This document shows positions 52,015 to 62,249 of a stretch of DNA of 64,000 bases, in pieces. A model generated the notes under the pieces. The model was not told the origin of the DNA and did no database searches. It was given only the letters and a program-made list of their open reading frames with translations. The position numbers were made by a program, and so were the translations under genes. This DNA comes from Comamonas testosteroni (lineage in GTDB: Bacteria; Pseudomonadota; Gammaproteobacteria; Burkholderiales; Burkholderiaceae_C): assembly GCF_000761245.1 (NCBI RefSeq), contig NZ_AWOR01000068.1, positions 457,557-521,556 on the forward strand. The letters run 5' to 3'. Every line of letters starts with the position of its first letter. The stretch's first letter is position 1.

Positions 52015-52716
52015 CTATCTGGCCGCGCGCACCAGAGTCGAGTCCACGCCCGCACCATCGAGCTTGCCCTTGAGCTGCTCGGCATCGTCACGCTTGCTGA
52101 ACGGCCCCACGCGCACGCGGAAAACGGTGATGCCGTTCTGCTCACGCTCGCTGATGCGCGACTCCCAGCCCAGCATGGCCAGCTTGGCACGCTGCGCTTC
52201 CGCTTCGCTCTGGCCGCGGAAAGCACCGGCCTGCACAAAGTAGTTGAATGCAGAGTCCGAGGACGATGCACTCTGCGCGGCCGCCTTTTCCTTGTCTGCA
52301 CGCGCCTTGTCTGCCTTGTCAGCGGCAGCGGCGCGCTCCTTGACCAGATCACCCAGCGGATCACCCGATGCAGGCTTGGCAGGCTTCTCCGGCGTAGAGG
52401 GCGGCGGCGTGGTGACTCCGCCGGTTGCAGTAGGTTGTACCGCAGGCGTGGGCGGCGACACCGTCACGTCGCTCGGAGGAACTGGTGGTGTCACTGGGGG
52501 CGGTGCAGGCTGGCGGCTCTGCAGTGGTGCGTTGGGGTCCCAGTTCTTGTTGCGCTCGGCCTCAGCCGCATCGCGCTGAGTGTTGTTTCCACCCTTGTTG
52601 AGGAAAGGCACCGGCACCTTGGTCACATAGATGGCCACGGCCAAAGCCGCAGCCAGACCGATGACCATGCCAAAGATAAGCCCCAGGATGGTTCCACCGC
52701 GTTGCTGGTTCTTCAT
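52015..52716 (-). CDS. SPOR-domain protein (FtsN-like)
   Basis: A 233-residue cell-division-type protein: a short cytoplasmic tail (MKNQQRGG), one membrane helix (TILGLIFGMVIGLAAALAVA), a Pro-rich periplasmic linker (about 60-125), a charged helix and a C-terminal SPOR domain from about 155 (FNYFVQAGAFRGQSEAEAQR, RVRVGPFSKRDDAEQLKGKL). SPOR domains bind denuded septal peptidoglycan. It lies directly downstream of argS, a common order in Burkholderiales. Confidence 0.92.
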   Translation of the reverse strand: MKNQQRGGTILGLIFGMVIGLAAALAVAIYVTKVPVPFLNKGGNNTQRDAAEAERNKNWDPNAPLQSRQPAPPPVTPPVPPSDVTVSPPTPAVQPTATGGVTTPPPSTPEKPAKPASGDPLGDLVKERAAAADKADKARADKEKAAAQSASSSDSAFNYFVQAGAFRGQSEAEAQRAKLAMLGWESRISEREQNGITVFRVRVGPFSKRDDAEQLKGKLDGAGVDSTLVRAAR

Positions 52717-52817
52717 ATCAGTCGCTTAACGCTTTCTGCTTCAGTTATTCCATTCTCAGATCCATCGACGCCTGACAGGCAAGGCCGGCAAGGCGACCGA
52801 TGGACAGGAAACTGGGA

Positions 52818-54527
52818 TTACATGCGCTCGGGTGCGCTCACACCCAGCACCGCCAGACCATTGTGCAACACCTGGGCCGTGGCAGCGACCAGGGCCAGAC
52901 GTGCGAGCTTGACCTTTTCGTCGTCCACCAAGATACGCTCAGCGTCGTAGTAGCTGTGATAGCTGGAGGCCAGATCGCGCAGGTAGAAGGTCACGTCGTG
53001 CGGTGCATTGCCTTCGGCAGCAGCAGTCAGCATCTCGGGGTACTTGGCCAGCAGCAGCATCAGGGCCTGGGCCTGCGGGCCTTCCAGAGCGGACAGGTCC
53101 ACATCCTTGAGTGCCGCCAGGCCTGCACCACCAGCCTCCTGCCAGGCACGCAGCACGGACTGGATGCGCGCATGGGCGTATTGCACGTAGTACACGGGGT
53201 TGTCGTTGTTCTGGGCCACGGCCAGATCCACGTCGAAGGTGTATTCGGTGTCCGGCTTGCGCGAGAGCAGGAAGAAGCGCACGGCGTCCTTGCTGGTCCA
53301 CTCGATCAGATCGCGCAGCGTGACGTAGGAGCCGGCACGCTTGCTGATCTTGACCTCTTCGCCGTTGCGCACCACGCGCACCATGGTGTGCAGCACGTAG
53401 TCGGGGTAGCCCTCGGGAATGCCCACATCGGCAGCCTGCAGGCCGGCGCGCACACGGGCAATGGTGCCGTGGTGGTCCGTGCCCTGAATGTTCACCACCT
53501 TGGTGAAGCCGCGCTTGAACTTCTGGATGTGATAGGCCACATCGGGCACAAAGTAGGTGTAGCCGCCGTCCTTCTTGCGCATCACGCGGTCTTTGTCGTC
53601 GCCGTAGTCGGTAGACCTGAGCCACAGCGCGCCGTCCTGCTCATAGGTCTTGCCGTTGGCAATCAGGCGGTTGACCGTCTCCTCGACATGACCGTTTTCA
53701 TAGAGGCTGGACTCCAGGTAGTACTCGTCGAACTTGAGGTTGAAGGCCTGCAGGTCCTTGTCCTGCTCGTTGCGCAGATAGGCCACGGCGAACTGGCGAA
53801 TATTGTCGTAATCCTCGACATCGCCGTTGGCCGTGAACTCGCGGTCATCGGCCTTGATGGTTTCCTTGTTCAGGAAGGCCTTGGCGATGTCGGCAATGTA
53901 GTCGCCGTTGTAGAAGTTCTTGGCCAGCGGGTTTTCGCTGTCGGTGGGCCAGCATTCGTCACCGGGCTTGAAGCCCTTGGCGCGCAGCTGGGTGCTCTTG
54001 GTCAGGGTGTCGATCTGCACGCCCGCGTCGTTGTAATAGAACTCGCGGTGAACCTTCCAGCCCTGGGAGGAATAGAGGTTGCTGATGGCATCGCCGATCG
54101 CCGCCTGGCGGCCATGGCCCACATGCAGAGGGCCGGTGGGGTTGGCGGAGACGAACTCGACCAGGATGTTCTCGCCGCGATCGGCCTGGTAGCCGAACTT
54201 CTGGGCCTGCGCCAGCACTTCGCGCACCACCTCCTGCTTGGCAGCAGGCTTGAGGCGGATGTTGAGAAAGCCCGGGCCTGCGATCTCGATCGCATCCACC
54301 CACTGCTGGAAGGCGGTGGTAGCCTCCAGCGCGGTCTTGAGCTGCTCGCCCAGGGCGCGCGGGTTGGCCTTCAGAGGCTTGGCCAGCTGCATGGCCGCCG
54401 TGCAGGCGAAATCGCCATGGGCTGCCACTTTGGGGTTTTCAAACGCAGCGCGTGCGCCGGCGCCGGGCGAGAGTGTTTCGAGCTCAGCAGCCAGGGCTGC
54501 GAGCAATTCCTGTTTGACGGAGAGCAT
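52818..54527 (-). CDS. argS: Arginine--tRNA ligase
   Basis: Class I aminoacyl-tRNA synthetase of 569 residues. The N-terminal Add-1 domain precedes the HIGH-type motif in [23 protein letters not shown] (shown in parts: [11 protein letters not shown] / [12 protein letters not shown]). The KMSKS-like loop is [16 protein letters not shown], and [12 protein letters not shown] starts the C-terminal anticodon-binding domain. It is the first gene of the argS-SPOR-dsbA unit. Confidence 0.97.
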   Translation of the reverse strand: MLSVKQELLAALAAELETLSPGAGARAAFENPKVAAHGDFACTAAMQLAKPLKANPRALGEQLKTALEATTAFQQWVDAIEIAGPGFLNIRLKPAAKQEVVREVLAQAQKFGYQADRGENILVEFVSANPTGPLHVGHGRQAAIGDAISNLYSSQGWKVHREFYYNDAGVQIDTLTKSTQLRAKGFKPGDECWPTDSENPLAKNFYNGDYIADIAKAFLNKETIKADDREFTANGDVEDYDNIRQFAVAYLRNEQDKDLQAFNLKFDEYYLESSLYENGHVEETVNRLIANGKTYEQDGALWLRSTDYGDDKDRVMRKKDGGYTYFVPDVAYHIQKFKRGFTKVVNIQGTDHHGTIARVRAGLQAADVGIPEGYPDYVLHTMVRVVRNGEEVKISKRAGSYVTLRDLIEWTSKDAVRFFLLSRKPDTEYTFDVDLAVAQNNDNPVYYVQYAHARIQSVLRAWQEAGGAGLAALKDVDLSALEGPQAQALMLLLAKYPEMLTAAAEGNAPHDVTFYLRDLASSYHSYYDAERILVDDEKVKLARLALVAATAQVLHNGLAVLGVSAPERM

Positions 54528-54683
54528 CGCAGGATTTTACGTGCCGGATTCAAGTCCTGCCGAATCGCTGGCGCCACACCCTTGTTCCAGGGCCGGTTCA
54601 CAGGCTGCGGAGATATATCCGCATGTATCGCCGGCCGTACGCAGTCATTGCGCAAATGGCAATCAATCTCGCCTAAAACCAGA

Positions 54684-55135
54684 ATGCAGACCTTGCCCAC
54701 GTTCAGCGGCGAGCTCAGCCGCGGCTGGGGCCTGTTTGCCGGCGACACCTACGAGCGCGACATCAACAACCAGGCTCTGGGCTTCAATACCTGCCCGCCC
54801 GAGCACATGTTGCGCCTCTGGACCACCTACCACCTACCACCTACCACCTACCACCTACCAGTTGCCAGTTGCCTGGCGCCAGGAGTGCGTTCAGCGGCGA
54901 CCGGAACACCCGGAGCTCGTCCTACCGCAGGATCGGCACGGTGGACATCACGGCGCCCGGGCGTGCCGTGCGGAGCAGTTATGTGCGCAACCTGATCAAC
55001 ACGCAGTGGCAGGCCTCGCTGAACTTCAGCAATATGTTCGACAAGCGCTACTGCACCTCGATCGGCAACCTGATCAACCGCTGCCACTATGGCAATCCAC
55101 GCAATGTGATGCTGAAGCTGCGCGGCAGCTTCTGA
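54684..55135 (+). pseudogene. Decayed TonB-dependent siderophore receptor (3' fragment)
   Basis: Remnant of the C-terminal beta-barrel of an FhuE/FpvA-type receptor. One frame (from 54684) keeps GELSRGWGLFAGDTYERDIN and FNTCPPEHMLRLWTTYHLP, like the FNTNTPRHLFRLWTTYRLP-type segment of these receptors. After a heptanucleotide repeat tract the match moves to another frame: INTQWQASLNFSNMFDKRYC, GNLINRCHYGNPRNVMLKLRGSF (given in parts), ending in the usual C-terminal Phe before TGA at 55133. The N-terminal two thirds and the promoter are missing. It lies between argS and a DUF2214 gene. Confidence 0.82.
54824..54872. repeat. Heptanucleotide tandem repeats inside the receptor pseudogene
   Basis: Five perfect copies of CACCTAC (54824-54858) are followed by two copies of CAGTTGC (54859-54872). 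Each copy adds seven bases, so changes in copy number shift the frame. The tract marks the point where the receptor fragment changes frame. Confidence 0.9.
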
Positions 55136-55147
55136 CGCGAGAGGCGT

Positions 55148-55171
55148 AAAAAAGGCCGCTTGGCGGCGGCC
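55148..55171 (-). terminator. Rho-independent terminator after the DUF2214 gene
   Basis: Minus strand GGCCGC-CGCCAA-GCGGCC followed by TTTTTT. Confidence 0.85.
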
Positions 55172-55192
55172 ATTCTCATTGCCTGGCGCAGC

Positions 55193-55639
55193 CTACATGC
55201 CGCGCGCCCAGAAGATGGCAACCACGGCAATCACCGGCACCACATGGCCCTGCCACATCACCCATTTGCGCGTCTGCCTGACCTCCTCGGGCGCCGGCAA
55301 CTGGCCGCTCGCATCCAGCGTCTTCTTCCAGCGGCGGAAGGTCAGCGTGGGCTTGAGCGAGAGCAAAAAGGCGATGACAAACAGCGTCATCTTGAGGTGG
55401 AACAGCGGCGAGGCCGTATAGGCCCCCATGCCCTTGACGCCCCAGAGCAGGCGCGCAATACCGGTCAGCAGCAGGACGATGGCGGCAATGCCGTAAATCA
55501 TGTCCAGCCTGGCCAGGCGCTGCACCACGGCGGCATTCATCCACTCCACACGGCACAGGGCGGCCTGGCTGGTCAGAAACACCACCAGGGTCAGGATCGC
55601 CAGCAGATGGGCGCTGGCAAGAACAGCTTCAAAGGTCAT
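55193..55639 (-). CDS. DUF2214 family membrane protein
   Basis: A 148-residue membrane protein with four hydrophobic segments (about 5-25, 48-68, 80-98, 128-146). The GIAAIVLLLTGIARLLWGVKG and SPLFHLKMTLFVIAFLLSL segments (FHxKM) match DUF2214. His residues at membrane faces suggest haem or ion binding, but no function is known. Confidence 0.85.
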   Translation of the reverse strand: MTFEAVLASAHLLAILTLVVFLTSQAALCRVEWMNAAVVQRLARLDMIYGIAAIVLLLTGIARLLWGVKGMGAYTASPLFHLKMTLFVIAFLLSLKPTLTFRRWKKTLDASGQLPAPEEVRQTRKWVMWQGHVVPVIAVVAIFWARGM

Positions 55640-55723
55640 GGCTTCACAGTAGAAAAAAGGACGGATTCAGCGGCCCACATGAGGCCACGGCGGCCGGTCC
55701 ATTGTCTACCGTTTCAAGCCCGC

Positions 55724-56659
55724 TCAGATATCCACGCCAAGACGAAAGAAGTCCGGCTGGTTGTAGTGGTGCTTGAGGTAGTCGATCCACATGCGCACAC
55801 GCAGCGGCATGTGCTTGCGCTGGGGGAAGACCACGAAGATACCGTTGGGAGGTGCGGCAAACTCTTCCAGCACGGGCACGAGGCGACCCGCGGCGATCTC
55901 GGCCTCCACCTCCCAGGTGCTGCGCCAGGCAATGCCCCAGCCGCCCAGGCACCAGTCGTGCAGCACCTGACCATCGGAGCAGTCCAGCGGGCCGCCCGGC
56001 TTGAAGTGCACGACCTCGCTGGTGCCGCTTTCGGGATGCGGGATGCGGAAGGCCCAGCCCCGCGTTTGCGAGGCATCGGACGACAGCGTCAGGCAGTCAT
56101 GCTGGGTCAGCTCGCTGGGATGCTTGGGCGTGCCGCGGCGCTCCAGATAGCCGGGCGTGGCCACACACAGGCGGCGGTTGTCGGCAATGCGCACGCTGAC
56201 CAGGGCCGAGTCCGGCAGATCCCCCACGCGCACCGCGCAATCGAAGCCCTCGCCCGCCAGATCGACCACGCGGTCGCTGAGGTTCAGCGAAATGGTGACA
56301 TCAGGATGCAGGTCGCGAAAACGCGGCACCAGCGGCGCCACATGGCGGCGCCCGAAACCGGCAGGCGCCGTGATGCGCAGATGGCCCGTGGCCTTGACAC
56401 CGCCGGCCGACACGCTGGCCTCGGCATTGCACACATCAGAGAGCAGGCGCTGGCAATCCTCAAGGAAGGCGCTGCCTTCATGGGTCAGCGAGATGCGGCG
56501 CGTGGTGCGCACCATGAGCTTGACGCCCAGATGCTCTTCCAGAGCGTCCAGACGGCGCCCCATGATGGCGGGCGCCACACCTTCGGCCTTGGCGGCAGCC
56601 GTCAAGCTGCCCCTGGTCGCTACCGATACAAAAGACTCAAATGCCTTGAGTTTGTCCAT
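55724..56659 (-). CDS. LysR-family transcriptional regulator
   Basis: A 311-residue LysR regulator. The winged helix is in MDKLKAFESFVSVATRGSLT ... APAIMGRRLDALEEHLGVKLMVRTTRRISLT, and the effector domain starts near residue 92 (HLRITAPAGFGRRHVAPLV). It resembles the CrgA/AaeR-like group. Its target is not evident; it is divergent, across a 390-bp AT-rich region, from a two-component system. Confidence 0.92.
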   Translation of the reverse strand: MDKLKAFESFVSVATRGSLTAAAKAEGVAPAIMGRRLDALEEHLGVKLMVRTTRRISLTHEGSAFLEDCQRLLSDVCNAEASVSAGGVKATGHLRITAPAGFGRRHVAPLVPRFRDLHPDVTISLNLSDRVVDLAGEGFDCAVRVGDLPDSALVSVRIADNRRLCVATPGYLERRGTPKHPSELTQHDCLTLSSDASQTRGWAFRIPHPESGTSEVVHFKPGGPLDCSDGQVLHDWCLGGWGIAWRSTWEVEAEIAAGRLVPVLEEFAAPPNGIFVVFPQRKHMPLRVRMWIDYLKHHYNQPDFFRLGVDI

Positions 56660-57047
56660 GACCACTGCTCCTGTCTGGTCCGTGTTGTCTCCTGCTGCGG
56701 TAGCGTGCACTATTAATACAAGAGCACATACCGCACAAGCAGTCTTGATTTCTCAAATGTTTTTATCGAAAGTTCTTTAAACAAGAGCGCTGACTGCTAT
56801 CACTATAAAAGTCATCAATCAGCGCCACATGCCTGTCTCGCAAGTGACTTTATTGCGATATATCTTACTCAGAAGTCACAAGTTGTCAGTGAATCTTTGA
56901 TGTTTATATATGTTTATATCAAAATTTACCGTTTTCCCTGAGGCAGGAATATCGCTTATTCGCCAGCGCCATGAGCTGGTGGGCAGAGCCAGGCGTTAAA
57001 CCTATGATTTGCAAAACACATTTACAAATCCGCTGCCGCCTGCCGTC
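56660..57047. promoter_or_regulatory. AT-rich divergent regulatory region
   Basis: 388 bp, clearly lower in GC than the flanking genes. It holds GTGACTT (56844-56850) and AAGTCAC (56873-56879) as a wide inverted repeat. TTTATAT-ATG-TTTATAT direct repeats lie near 56901-56917. It should carry the promoters of the LysR gene and the sensor kinase gene and possible binding sites for the response regulator. Confidence 0.45.
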
Positions 57048-58247
57048 ATGAGCTTTTCACCCGTTTCTGCCGCCCATCTGGCCGATCTGCTGGGCCGCTC
57101 CGGCCAGGGCTGTGCACTCTGGAGTGCCGAAGGGCTGCTGCTCATGGCCACTCCCGCCTGGTGCCAATGGCTGGATGTGCCCGAGGACGCAAGCCCCATC
57201 GGCCAGCCGCTGCAGGCTCTGCTGCCTGCCCGCATCTGGCAAGTCCACGGCCAGCGCTTTACCGCCGCAGCCCGGGGCTTGCACCAGGAATATGACGACA
57301 CACGGCCTGGTGGCTCCGGCTCGCAGCAGCACCGCCGCATACAGCTCATGCCCGGCGCAGCCGATGACCAGGGCCGGCACGAGGTGCTGATGCAGCTCAG
57401 TGACATAGGGCGCGAATATGCACGTGGCGAAGTCATTGCACGCCAGCGCGAGCAGCTGCAGGCCCTGCACGAGCAACTGCGCAGCAGCCGCCAGGACGCG
57501 GGCGAGCTCGACAGGCTGCGCACGCTGCTGGACTGGCGCACGGCCATGCTGAGCGAACACAACGAGATGCTGCAGCTGCTCTCCCATGAAATCCGCCAGC
57601 CGCTGAACAATGCCTCGGCTGCCATGCAGGCCACGCTCAAGGCCATCGAAGATCTGCATCTGGCCGATGCCGCGCCCGCCGCCAGGGCCTTGCTGCGCGC
57701 CGAGCATGTGCTGCAGCAGGTGATAGGCACACTGGACAACACCCTGACCGCCGGCACGATTTTGGCCGCGGGCGGCAAGGCCGGCGCCTCCAGCGAGACC
57801 GATCTGCCGACGTTGATCAAGCTGGTGCTGCACGATATTGCGGCCGACCTGCGCCCGCGCATCGATGTGCAATGGCTGACCACGGCACGCACCGTACAAC
57901 TGCATCCGGCGCTGATGCGGCTGACGCTTCGCAACCTGCTCAACAACGCCCTGGCCTATGCGCCCGCAGATACCCGGGTGCAGCTGCGCATCTCCGAGTC
58001 CGACGAGCCGCTGGCGCTGATTCTGGAAGTCATGGATCAGGGCCCCGGCATTTCCGAGGAACTGCTCCCGCATCTGTTCGAAAAAGGCTCGCGCGGCAAC
58101 CACAGCCATAGCCGCCCGGGCGCAGGCCTGGGCCTGTTCATCGTGCGCTCGGTCCTGCAGTTGCACCAAGGTACAGTACAAGCTCTGCCGCACAGCCCGC
58201 ATGGCACGATCATGCGCCTGGTCATTCCCCAAGGTCTTGCCGAATGA
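57048..58247 (+). CDS. Sensor histidine kinase (cytoplasmic)
   Basis: A 399-residue kinase without membrane helices. A PAS-like N-terminal part (about 1-115) is followed by a coiled coil (ARGEVIARQREQLQALHEQL). The phosphoacceptor box is LLSHEIRQPLNN near residue 182, then NLLNNALAYAP (N box), DQGPGISEEL (G1) and GAGLGLFIVRS (G2). The ATG at 57048 is chosen; a TTG at 57009 is in frame. It pairs with the response regulator 12 bp downstream. The signal is unknown and probably internal. Confidence 0.9.
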   Translation: MSFSPVSAAHLADLLGRSGQGCALWSAEGLLLMATPAWCQWLDVPEDASPIGQPLQALLPARIWQVHGQRFTAAARGLHQEYDDTRPGGSGSQQHRRIQLMPGAADDQGRHEVLMQLSDIGREYARGEVIARQREQLQALHEQLRSSRQDAGELDRLRTLLDWRTAMLSEHNEMLQLLSHEIRQPLNNASAAMQATLKAIEDLHLADAAPAARALLRAEHVLQQVIGTLDNTLTAGTILAAGGKAGASSETDLPTLIKLVLHDIAADLRPRIDVQWLTTARTVQLHPALMRLTLRNLLNNALAYAPADTRVQLRISESDEPLALILEVMDQGPGISEELLPHLFEKGSRGNHSHSRPGAGLGLFIVRSVLQLHQGTVQALPHSPHGTIMRLVIPQGLAE

Positions 58248-58259
58248 GGTCCGCCGCCC

Positions 58260-58946
58260 ATGCTGCCTGCCACTCTTGCCCTGGTCGACGACGACACCGA
58301 GTACTGCGAATTCCTGGCCCAGCATCTGCGCAGCCAGGGCGTGGAAGTCACGGCATACAGCGACAGCAGCGACCTGCTGGCCGACGACGCACCCTATCGC
58401 TTTGATTTCTATGTACTGGACCTGATGCTGCCGGGGGTTGCCGGCACCGAGCTGCTGCGCATCATCCGCAAGCGCAGCCAGGCAGGCGTGCTGATTGTCT
58501 CGGGGCGCCTGGGACCCGAAGTGTTTGCCGAGGTCATCAACGCCGGTGCAGATATGTATCTGACCAAGCCCGTGAGCTTCGAGCAGGTGGAGCTGGCCGT
58601 ACGCGCCGTGCACCGGCGCATCATGACTACGGCCCGCACGGCCACGGCCTGGAAGCTGGACAGCCGCCGCAGCCTGCTGACCGCCCCCGACGGCCAGAGC
58701 GTGGAGCTGGGCGCCACCGACCTGATGCTGATGGAGTGCTTTTTGCAGGCCCAGGGCGAAACCGTCAGCCGCGACCATATCCGCAGCCTGCTGCCCCATA
58801 CCAGCGCCGCCGAGTCCGACAACAACCTGCACGCCACCATCTATCGCCTGCGCCGCCGCATCGAAAAGGCAACGCCCGTGGCCGTGCCACTGCAGTCCCA
58901 ACAGAAAGTGGGCTACCAGTTCCGCGCACCGCTGATCGCCGCCTGA
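58260..58946 (+). CDS. OmpR-type response regulator
   Basis: A 228-residue regulator. The receiver domain has the acidic pocket ALVDDDTEY, phosphoacceptor Asp54 in FYVLDLMLPG and the Lys of YLTKPVSF. The C-terminal winged helix ends with NNLHATIYRLRRRIEKA and VGYQFRAP, as in the OmpR/PhoB group. It is cotranscribed with the kinase and may act on the AT-rich region upstream. Confidence 0.93.
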   Translation: MLPATLALVDDDTEYCEFLAQHLRSQGVEVTAYSDSSDLLADDAPYRFDFYVLDLMLPGVAGTELLRIIRKRSQAGVLIVSGRLGPEVFAEVINAGADMYLTKPVSFEQVELAVRAVHRRIMTTARTATAWKLDSRRSLLTAPDGQSVELGATDLMLMECFLQAQGETVSRDHIRSLLPHTSAAESDNNLHATIYRLRRRIEKATPVAVPLQSQQKVGYQFRAPLIAA

Positions 58947-58974
58947 CCAAGGCCGGCGCGGCCACAAAACAAGA

Positions 58975-58994
58975 ACGGGCCCACAGGCCCGTTG
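58975..58994 (-). terminator. Terminator of the roadblock-like gene
   Basis: AACGGGCC-CACA-GGCCCGTT forms an 8-bp stem. The minus-strand continuation (CTTGTTTTG) is T-rich. It lies between the convergent response regulator and roadblock genes. Confidence 0.75.
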
Positions 58995-59014
58995 CGCGTT
59001 TCAGTCCTGCTCAA

Positions 59015-59374
59015 TCACATCACGAACTTGGACTCCACATCCGAGACCTTGCGCCTGGCCAGGGCCAGGTTGGCACGGCCGTTGTCCAGCACGTAGTAGA
59101 TGAAGATGCCGTTGATCTTCTCGGCCGGGCGCAGGATGTGATACTGCTTGCCCAGGGTGATCAGAATGTCTTCGATGCTGTCGTTCAGACCCAGGGACTT
59201 CATGGTCTTCATCTTGGCGCGCACCACTTCGGTATTGCCGGCTGCGGCCAGCTCCAGGTCCACGCCGGAACCTATGCTGCCCAGCAGCATGCCGCTGTTG
59301 TAATCCACCACTGCCGCGCACATGGCCCCATCCAGGGTCATCAGATCTTGCAGGCTTTCGTTCAGATTCGCCAT
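59015..59374 (-). CDS. Roadblock/LC7-like domain protein
   Basis: A 119-residue protein of the MglB/roadblock type: LQDLMTLDGAMCAAVVDYNSG at the start, a central KMKTMKSLGLNDSIEDILIT helix-strand and the IFIYYVLDNGRANLALARRK end. Such proteins dimerise and often regulate small GTPases or sense redox/energy state. AGGAG precedes the start. No GTPase is adjacent, so the partner is unknown. Confidence 0.75.
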   Translation of the reverse strand: MANLNESLQDLMTLDGAMCAAVVDYNSGMLLGSIGSGVDLELAAAGNTEVVRAKMKTMKSLGLNDSIEDILITLGKQYHILRPAEKINGIFIYYVLDNGRANLALARRKVSDVESKFVM

Positions 59375-59569
59375 CAGGAGCTCCTTGGTAAAGATTGGCT
59401 GGCCGATATCGGGAGACGCTCAATTTGTTTCAAGATTAACAAATCATTTCTGAGCGCGGATATCGACTTATGACAGACAAAGCCTTGTCATTTGATTGCA
59501 GGCACTTACTTCAATACCAAGGATCAGGTACGTGAGAACACCGTCCAATCTGCCGCAAGCTCAGGCCCG

Positions 59570-59712
59570 GCAAGCGATTGAAGCTATTGCTTCGGGAGAG
59601 ACCTGGCACCGCCTCTTCCAGTCTCTGCAAGCCATTGCTGAGCCCGGTCACCGCCGAAGCCGCCGTGCACACCGGTCAGAACTGACGAACTCTGGCGCCT
59701 TTGGTGCGTAAA
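59570..59712 (+). promoter_or_regulatory. Possible decayed glycine-riboswitch-like leader of glcB
   Basis: The 494-bp gap before glcB has no convincing gene. Within it, CGGGAGAGACC (59593-59603), ACCGCCGAAG (59650-59659) and GACGAACTCTGGC (59684-59696) occur in the order of the conserved words of the glycine aptamer (GGGAGAG, GCCGAAG, GAAACTCTCAGGC). The last word and the P3 region deviate. TGCGT-AAA-ACGCA (59705-59717) follows as a small hairpin. Glycine control of malate synthase is known in SAR11 bacteria. The rest of the gap (59713-59868) is AT-rich and probably holds a promoter. Confidence 0.35.
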
Positions 59713-59868
59713 ACGCATAAATTCCAGCAACTCCATATAAAAACATCATGAGTTTTGAACTATTTAGGCTATTTATGTACTCAAAAAATTCAAATACAGT
59801 CTCCACACATGCTGCCCGTGATGGGCAACGACTCCTGAATCCAGAGACATCACAACCAGAGGTTTCCA

Positions 59869-62058
59869 ATGACTGATCGCACCCAAGTCCACGGCCTGCA
59901 AGTCGCCACCGAGCTGTACAACTTTGTGAACACGCAAGTGCTGCCTGGCACGGGCGTGGACCAGGACACCTACTGGAAGGGCTTCGACGCCATCGTGGCC
60001 GATCTGGCCCCCAAGAACGCAGCCCTGCTGGCCGAGCGCGATCGCCTGCAGACGCAGCTCGATACCTGGCACAAGGCCAACCCCGGCCCCATCGCCGACA
60101 TGGTGGCCTACCGCAAGTTTCTGACGACCATCGGCTATCTGGTCGAGTCCCCCAAGGACGCCAAGGCAACGACCGAGAACGTCGATGCCGAGCTGGCCAT
60201 CCAGGCCGGCCCCCAGCTGGTGGTGCCCATTCTGAACGCCCGCTACGCGCTGAACGCCGCCAACGCCCGCTGGGGTTCGCTGTACGACGCGCTGTATGGC
60301 ACGGACGCCATCAGCGAAGAAGGCGGCGCTGAGAAGGGCAAGGGCTACAACCCCGTGCGCGGCGCCAAGGTCATCGAGTTCGCACGCAACTTCCTGGATC
60401 AGGCCGTGCCCCTGGCCTCGGGCTCGCACAAGGACTCCACCGGCTACGCCGTCGAAGGCGGCAAGCTGGTCGTGTCACTGAAAGACGGCAGCAAGACCGG
60501 TCTGAAGGACGAAGCCAAGTTCATCGGCTACCAGGGCGATGCTGCGGCGCCCAAATCGGTGCTGCTCAAGAACAACGGCATCCACATCGACATCATCGTC
60601 AACAAGTCCACCCCCATCGGCAGCACCGATGCTGCCGGCGTGGCCGACGTGGTGGTCGAAGCGGCTCTGTCGACGATTCTGGATCTGGAAGACTCCGTGG
60701 CCGCCGTGGATGCCGAAGACAAGGTCGCCGGCTACGCCAACTGGCTGGGCATTTTGAAGGGCACCCTGACCGAGTCCTTTGAAAAGGGCGGCAAGATCGT
60801 GACCCGTGGCCTGAACCCCGACCGCGAATACACCGGCGCCGACGGCCAGAGCGTGAAGCTGCACGGCCGCTCGCTGATGTTCGTGCGCAACGTGGGTCAC
60901 CTGATGACCAACCCCGCCGTGCTGTGGGGCCCCGAGCACAAGGAAATCCCCGAAGGCATCATGGATGCGCTGGTGACTACCGCCATCGCCATTCACGACC
61001 TGAAGGGCGGCGCCAACGGCATCCGCAACAGCCGCACAGGCAGCGTCTACATCGTCAAGCCCAAGATGCACGGCCCCGCCGAAGCCGCTTTCGCGAACGA
61101 ACTGTTCGGCCGCGTTGAAAAGGTTCTGGGCCTGCCCGAGAACACCGTCAAGCTCGGCATCATGGACGAAGAGCGTCGCACTTCGGTCAACCTGAAGGCC
61201 GCTATCGCTGCTGCACCCGCACGCGTGGCCTTCATCAACACCGGCTTCCTGGACCGCACCGGCGATGAAATGCACACCGCCATGTATGCCGGCCCCATGG
61301 TCCGCAAGGCCGACATGAAGACCTGCGCCTGGCTGCCCGCCTATGAAAAGAACAATGTGCTGGTCGGCCTGAACATGGGCCTGCGCGGCCGCGCCCAGAT
61401 CGGCAAGGGCATGTGGGCCATGCCCGACCTGATGAAGGCCATGCTGGAGCAGAAGATTGCCCAGCCCAAGGCCGGTGCCAACACCGCCTGGGTGCCCTCG
61501 CCCACCGGCGCCACCCTGCACGCCCTGCACTATCACCAGATCAATGTGGCCGACGTGCAAAAGGGCCTGGAAAGCCCCAACGCCGACGCCGAGTGCGACG
61601 AGCTGCTGAACGCCATCCTGCAAGTGCCCGTGTCCACCAACCCCAACTGGAGCGATGCCGAAAAGCAGCAGGAAGTGGACAACAACGTGCAAGGCATCCT
61701 GGGCTATGTGGTGCGCTGGATCGACCAGGGCGTGGGCTGCTCCAAGGTGCCCGACATCCACAACGTGGGCCTGATGGAAGACCGCGCCACGCTGCGCATC
61801 TCCAGCCAGCACATCGCCAACTGGCTGCAACACGGCATCGTCACCGAAGCCATGGTGCGCGACAGCTATGCCCGCATGGCCAAGATCGTGGACGAGCAAA
61901 ACGCCGGCGACGCCGCCTACAAGAGCCTGGTGGCCAACCCCGATGGCGCGGCTTACCAGGCCGCTCTGGATCTGGTGTTCAAGGGCAAGGAACAGCCTTC
62001 CGGCTACACCGAGCCTCTGCTGCACGCCTGGCGCCTGAAGGTCAAGGCCGGCGCCTGA
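59869..62058 (+). CDS. glcB: Malate synthase G
   Basis: A 729-residue enzyme that condenses glyoxylate and acetyl-CoA to malate. Family landmarks are [20 protein letters not shown], the catalytic [29 protein letters not shown] (insert unique to form G), [28 protein letters not shown] (parts) and [18 protein letters not shown]. Glu and Asp metal ligands and the catalytic Arg are present. It is monocistronic with a long leader. Confidence 0.97.
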   Translation: MTDRTQVHGLQVATELYNFVNTQVLPGTGVDQDTYWKGFDAIVADLAPKNAALLAERDRLQTQLDTWHKANPGPIADMVAYRKFLTTIGYLVESPKDAKATTENVDAELAIQAGPQLVVPILNARYALNAANARWGSLYDALYGTDAISEEGGAEKGKGYNPVRGAKVIEFARNFLDQAVPLASGSHKDSTGYAVEGGKLVVSLKDGSKTGLKDEAKFIGYQGDAAAPKSVLLKNNGIHIDIIVNKSTPIGSTDAAGVADVVVEAALSTILDLEDSVAAVDAEDKVAGYANWLGILKGTLTESFEKGGKIVTRGLNPDREYTGADGQSVKLHGRSLMFVRNVGHLMTNPAVLWGPEHKEIPEGIMDALVTTAIAIHDLKGGANGIRNSRTGSVYIVKPKMHGPAEAAFANELFGRVEKVLGLPENTVKLGIMDEERRTSVNLKAAIAAAPARVAFINTGFLDRTGDEMHTAMYAGPMVRKADMKTCAWLPAYEKNNVLVGLNMGLRGRAQIGKGMWAMPDLMKAMLEQKIAQPKAGANTAWVPSPTGATLHALHYHQINVADVQKGLESPNADAECDELLNAILQVPVSTNPNWSDAEKQQEVDNNVQGILGYVVRWIDQGVGCSKVPDIHNVGLMEDRATLRISSQHIANWLQHGIVTEAMVRDSYARMAKIVDEQNAGDAAYKSLVANPDGAAYQAALDLVFKGKEQPSGYTEPLLHAWRLKVKAGA

Positions 62059-62249
62059 TGGCCGGACAAGGCTGCTCCTGAATAAGGAGCGTCCATCGCT
62101 TGATATCAATGGATTTGAAAGGTGTTTCTACCTGAATTTATTGATTCAAGGTCGCAGGCAGCTATCAAAATGCACTCCATGTCAGTACATCGAGTGCATT
62201 TTTCTTGGCCTCGCCACTAGCAGTGCGGTATGGCTTCTACACTGCTGCC

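Noticed and set aside
52800..54683. Long plus-strand frame opposite argS.
   Set aside because: ArgS is unmistakable on the minus strand. Only the last part of this frame, after 54684, has real similarity, to a receptor fragment.
54824..54872. Short tandem repeats considered as a CRISPR array.
   Set aside because: Units are seven bases without spacers and there are no cas genes; it is a simple heptanucleotide repeat.
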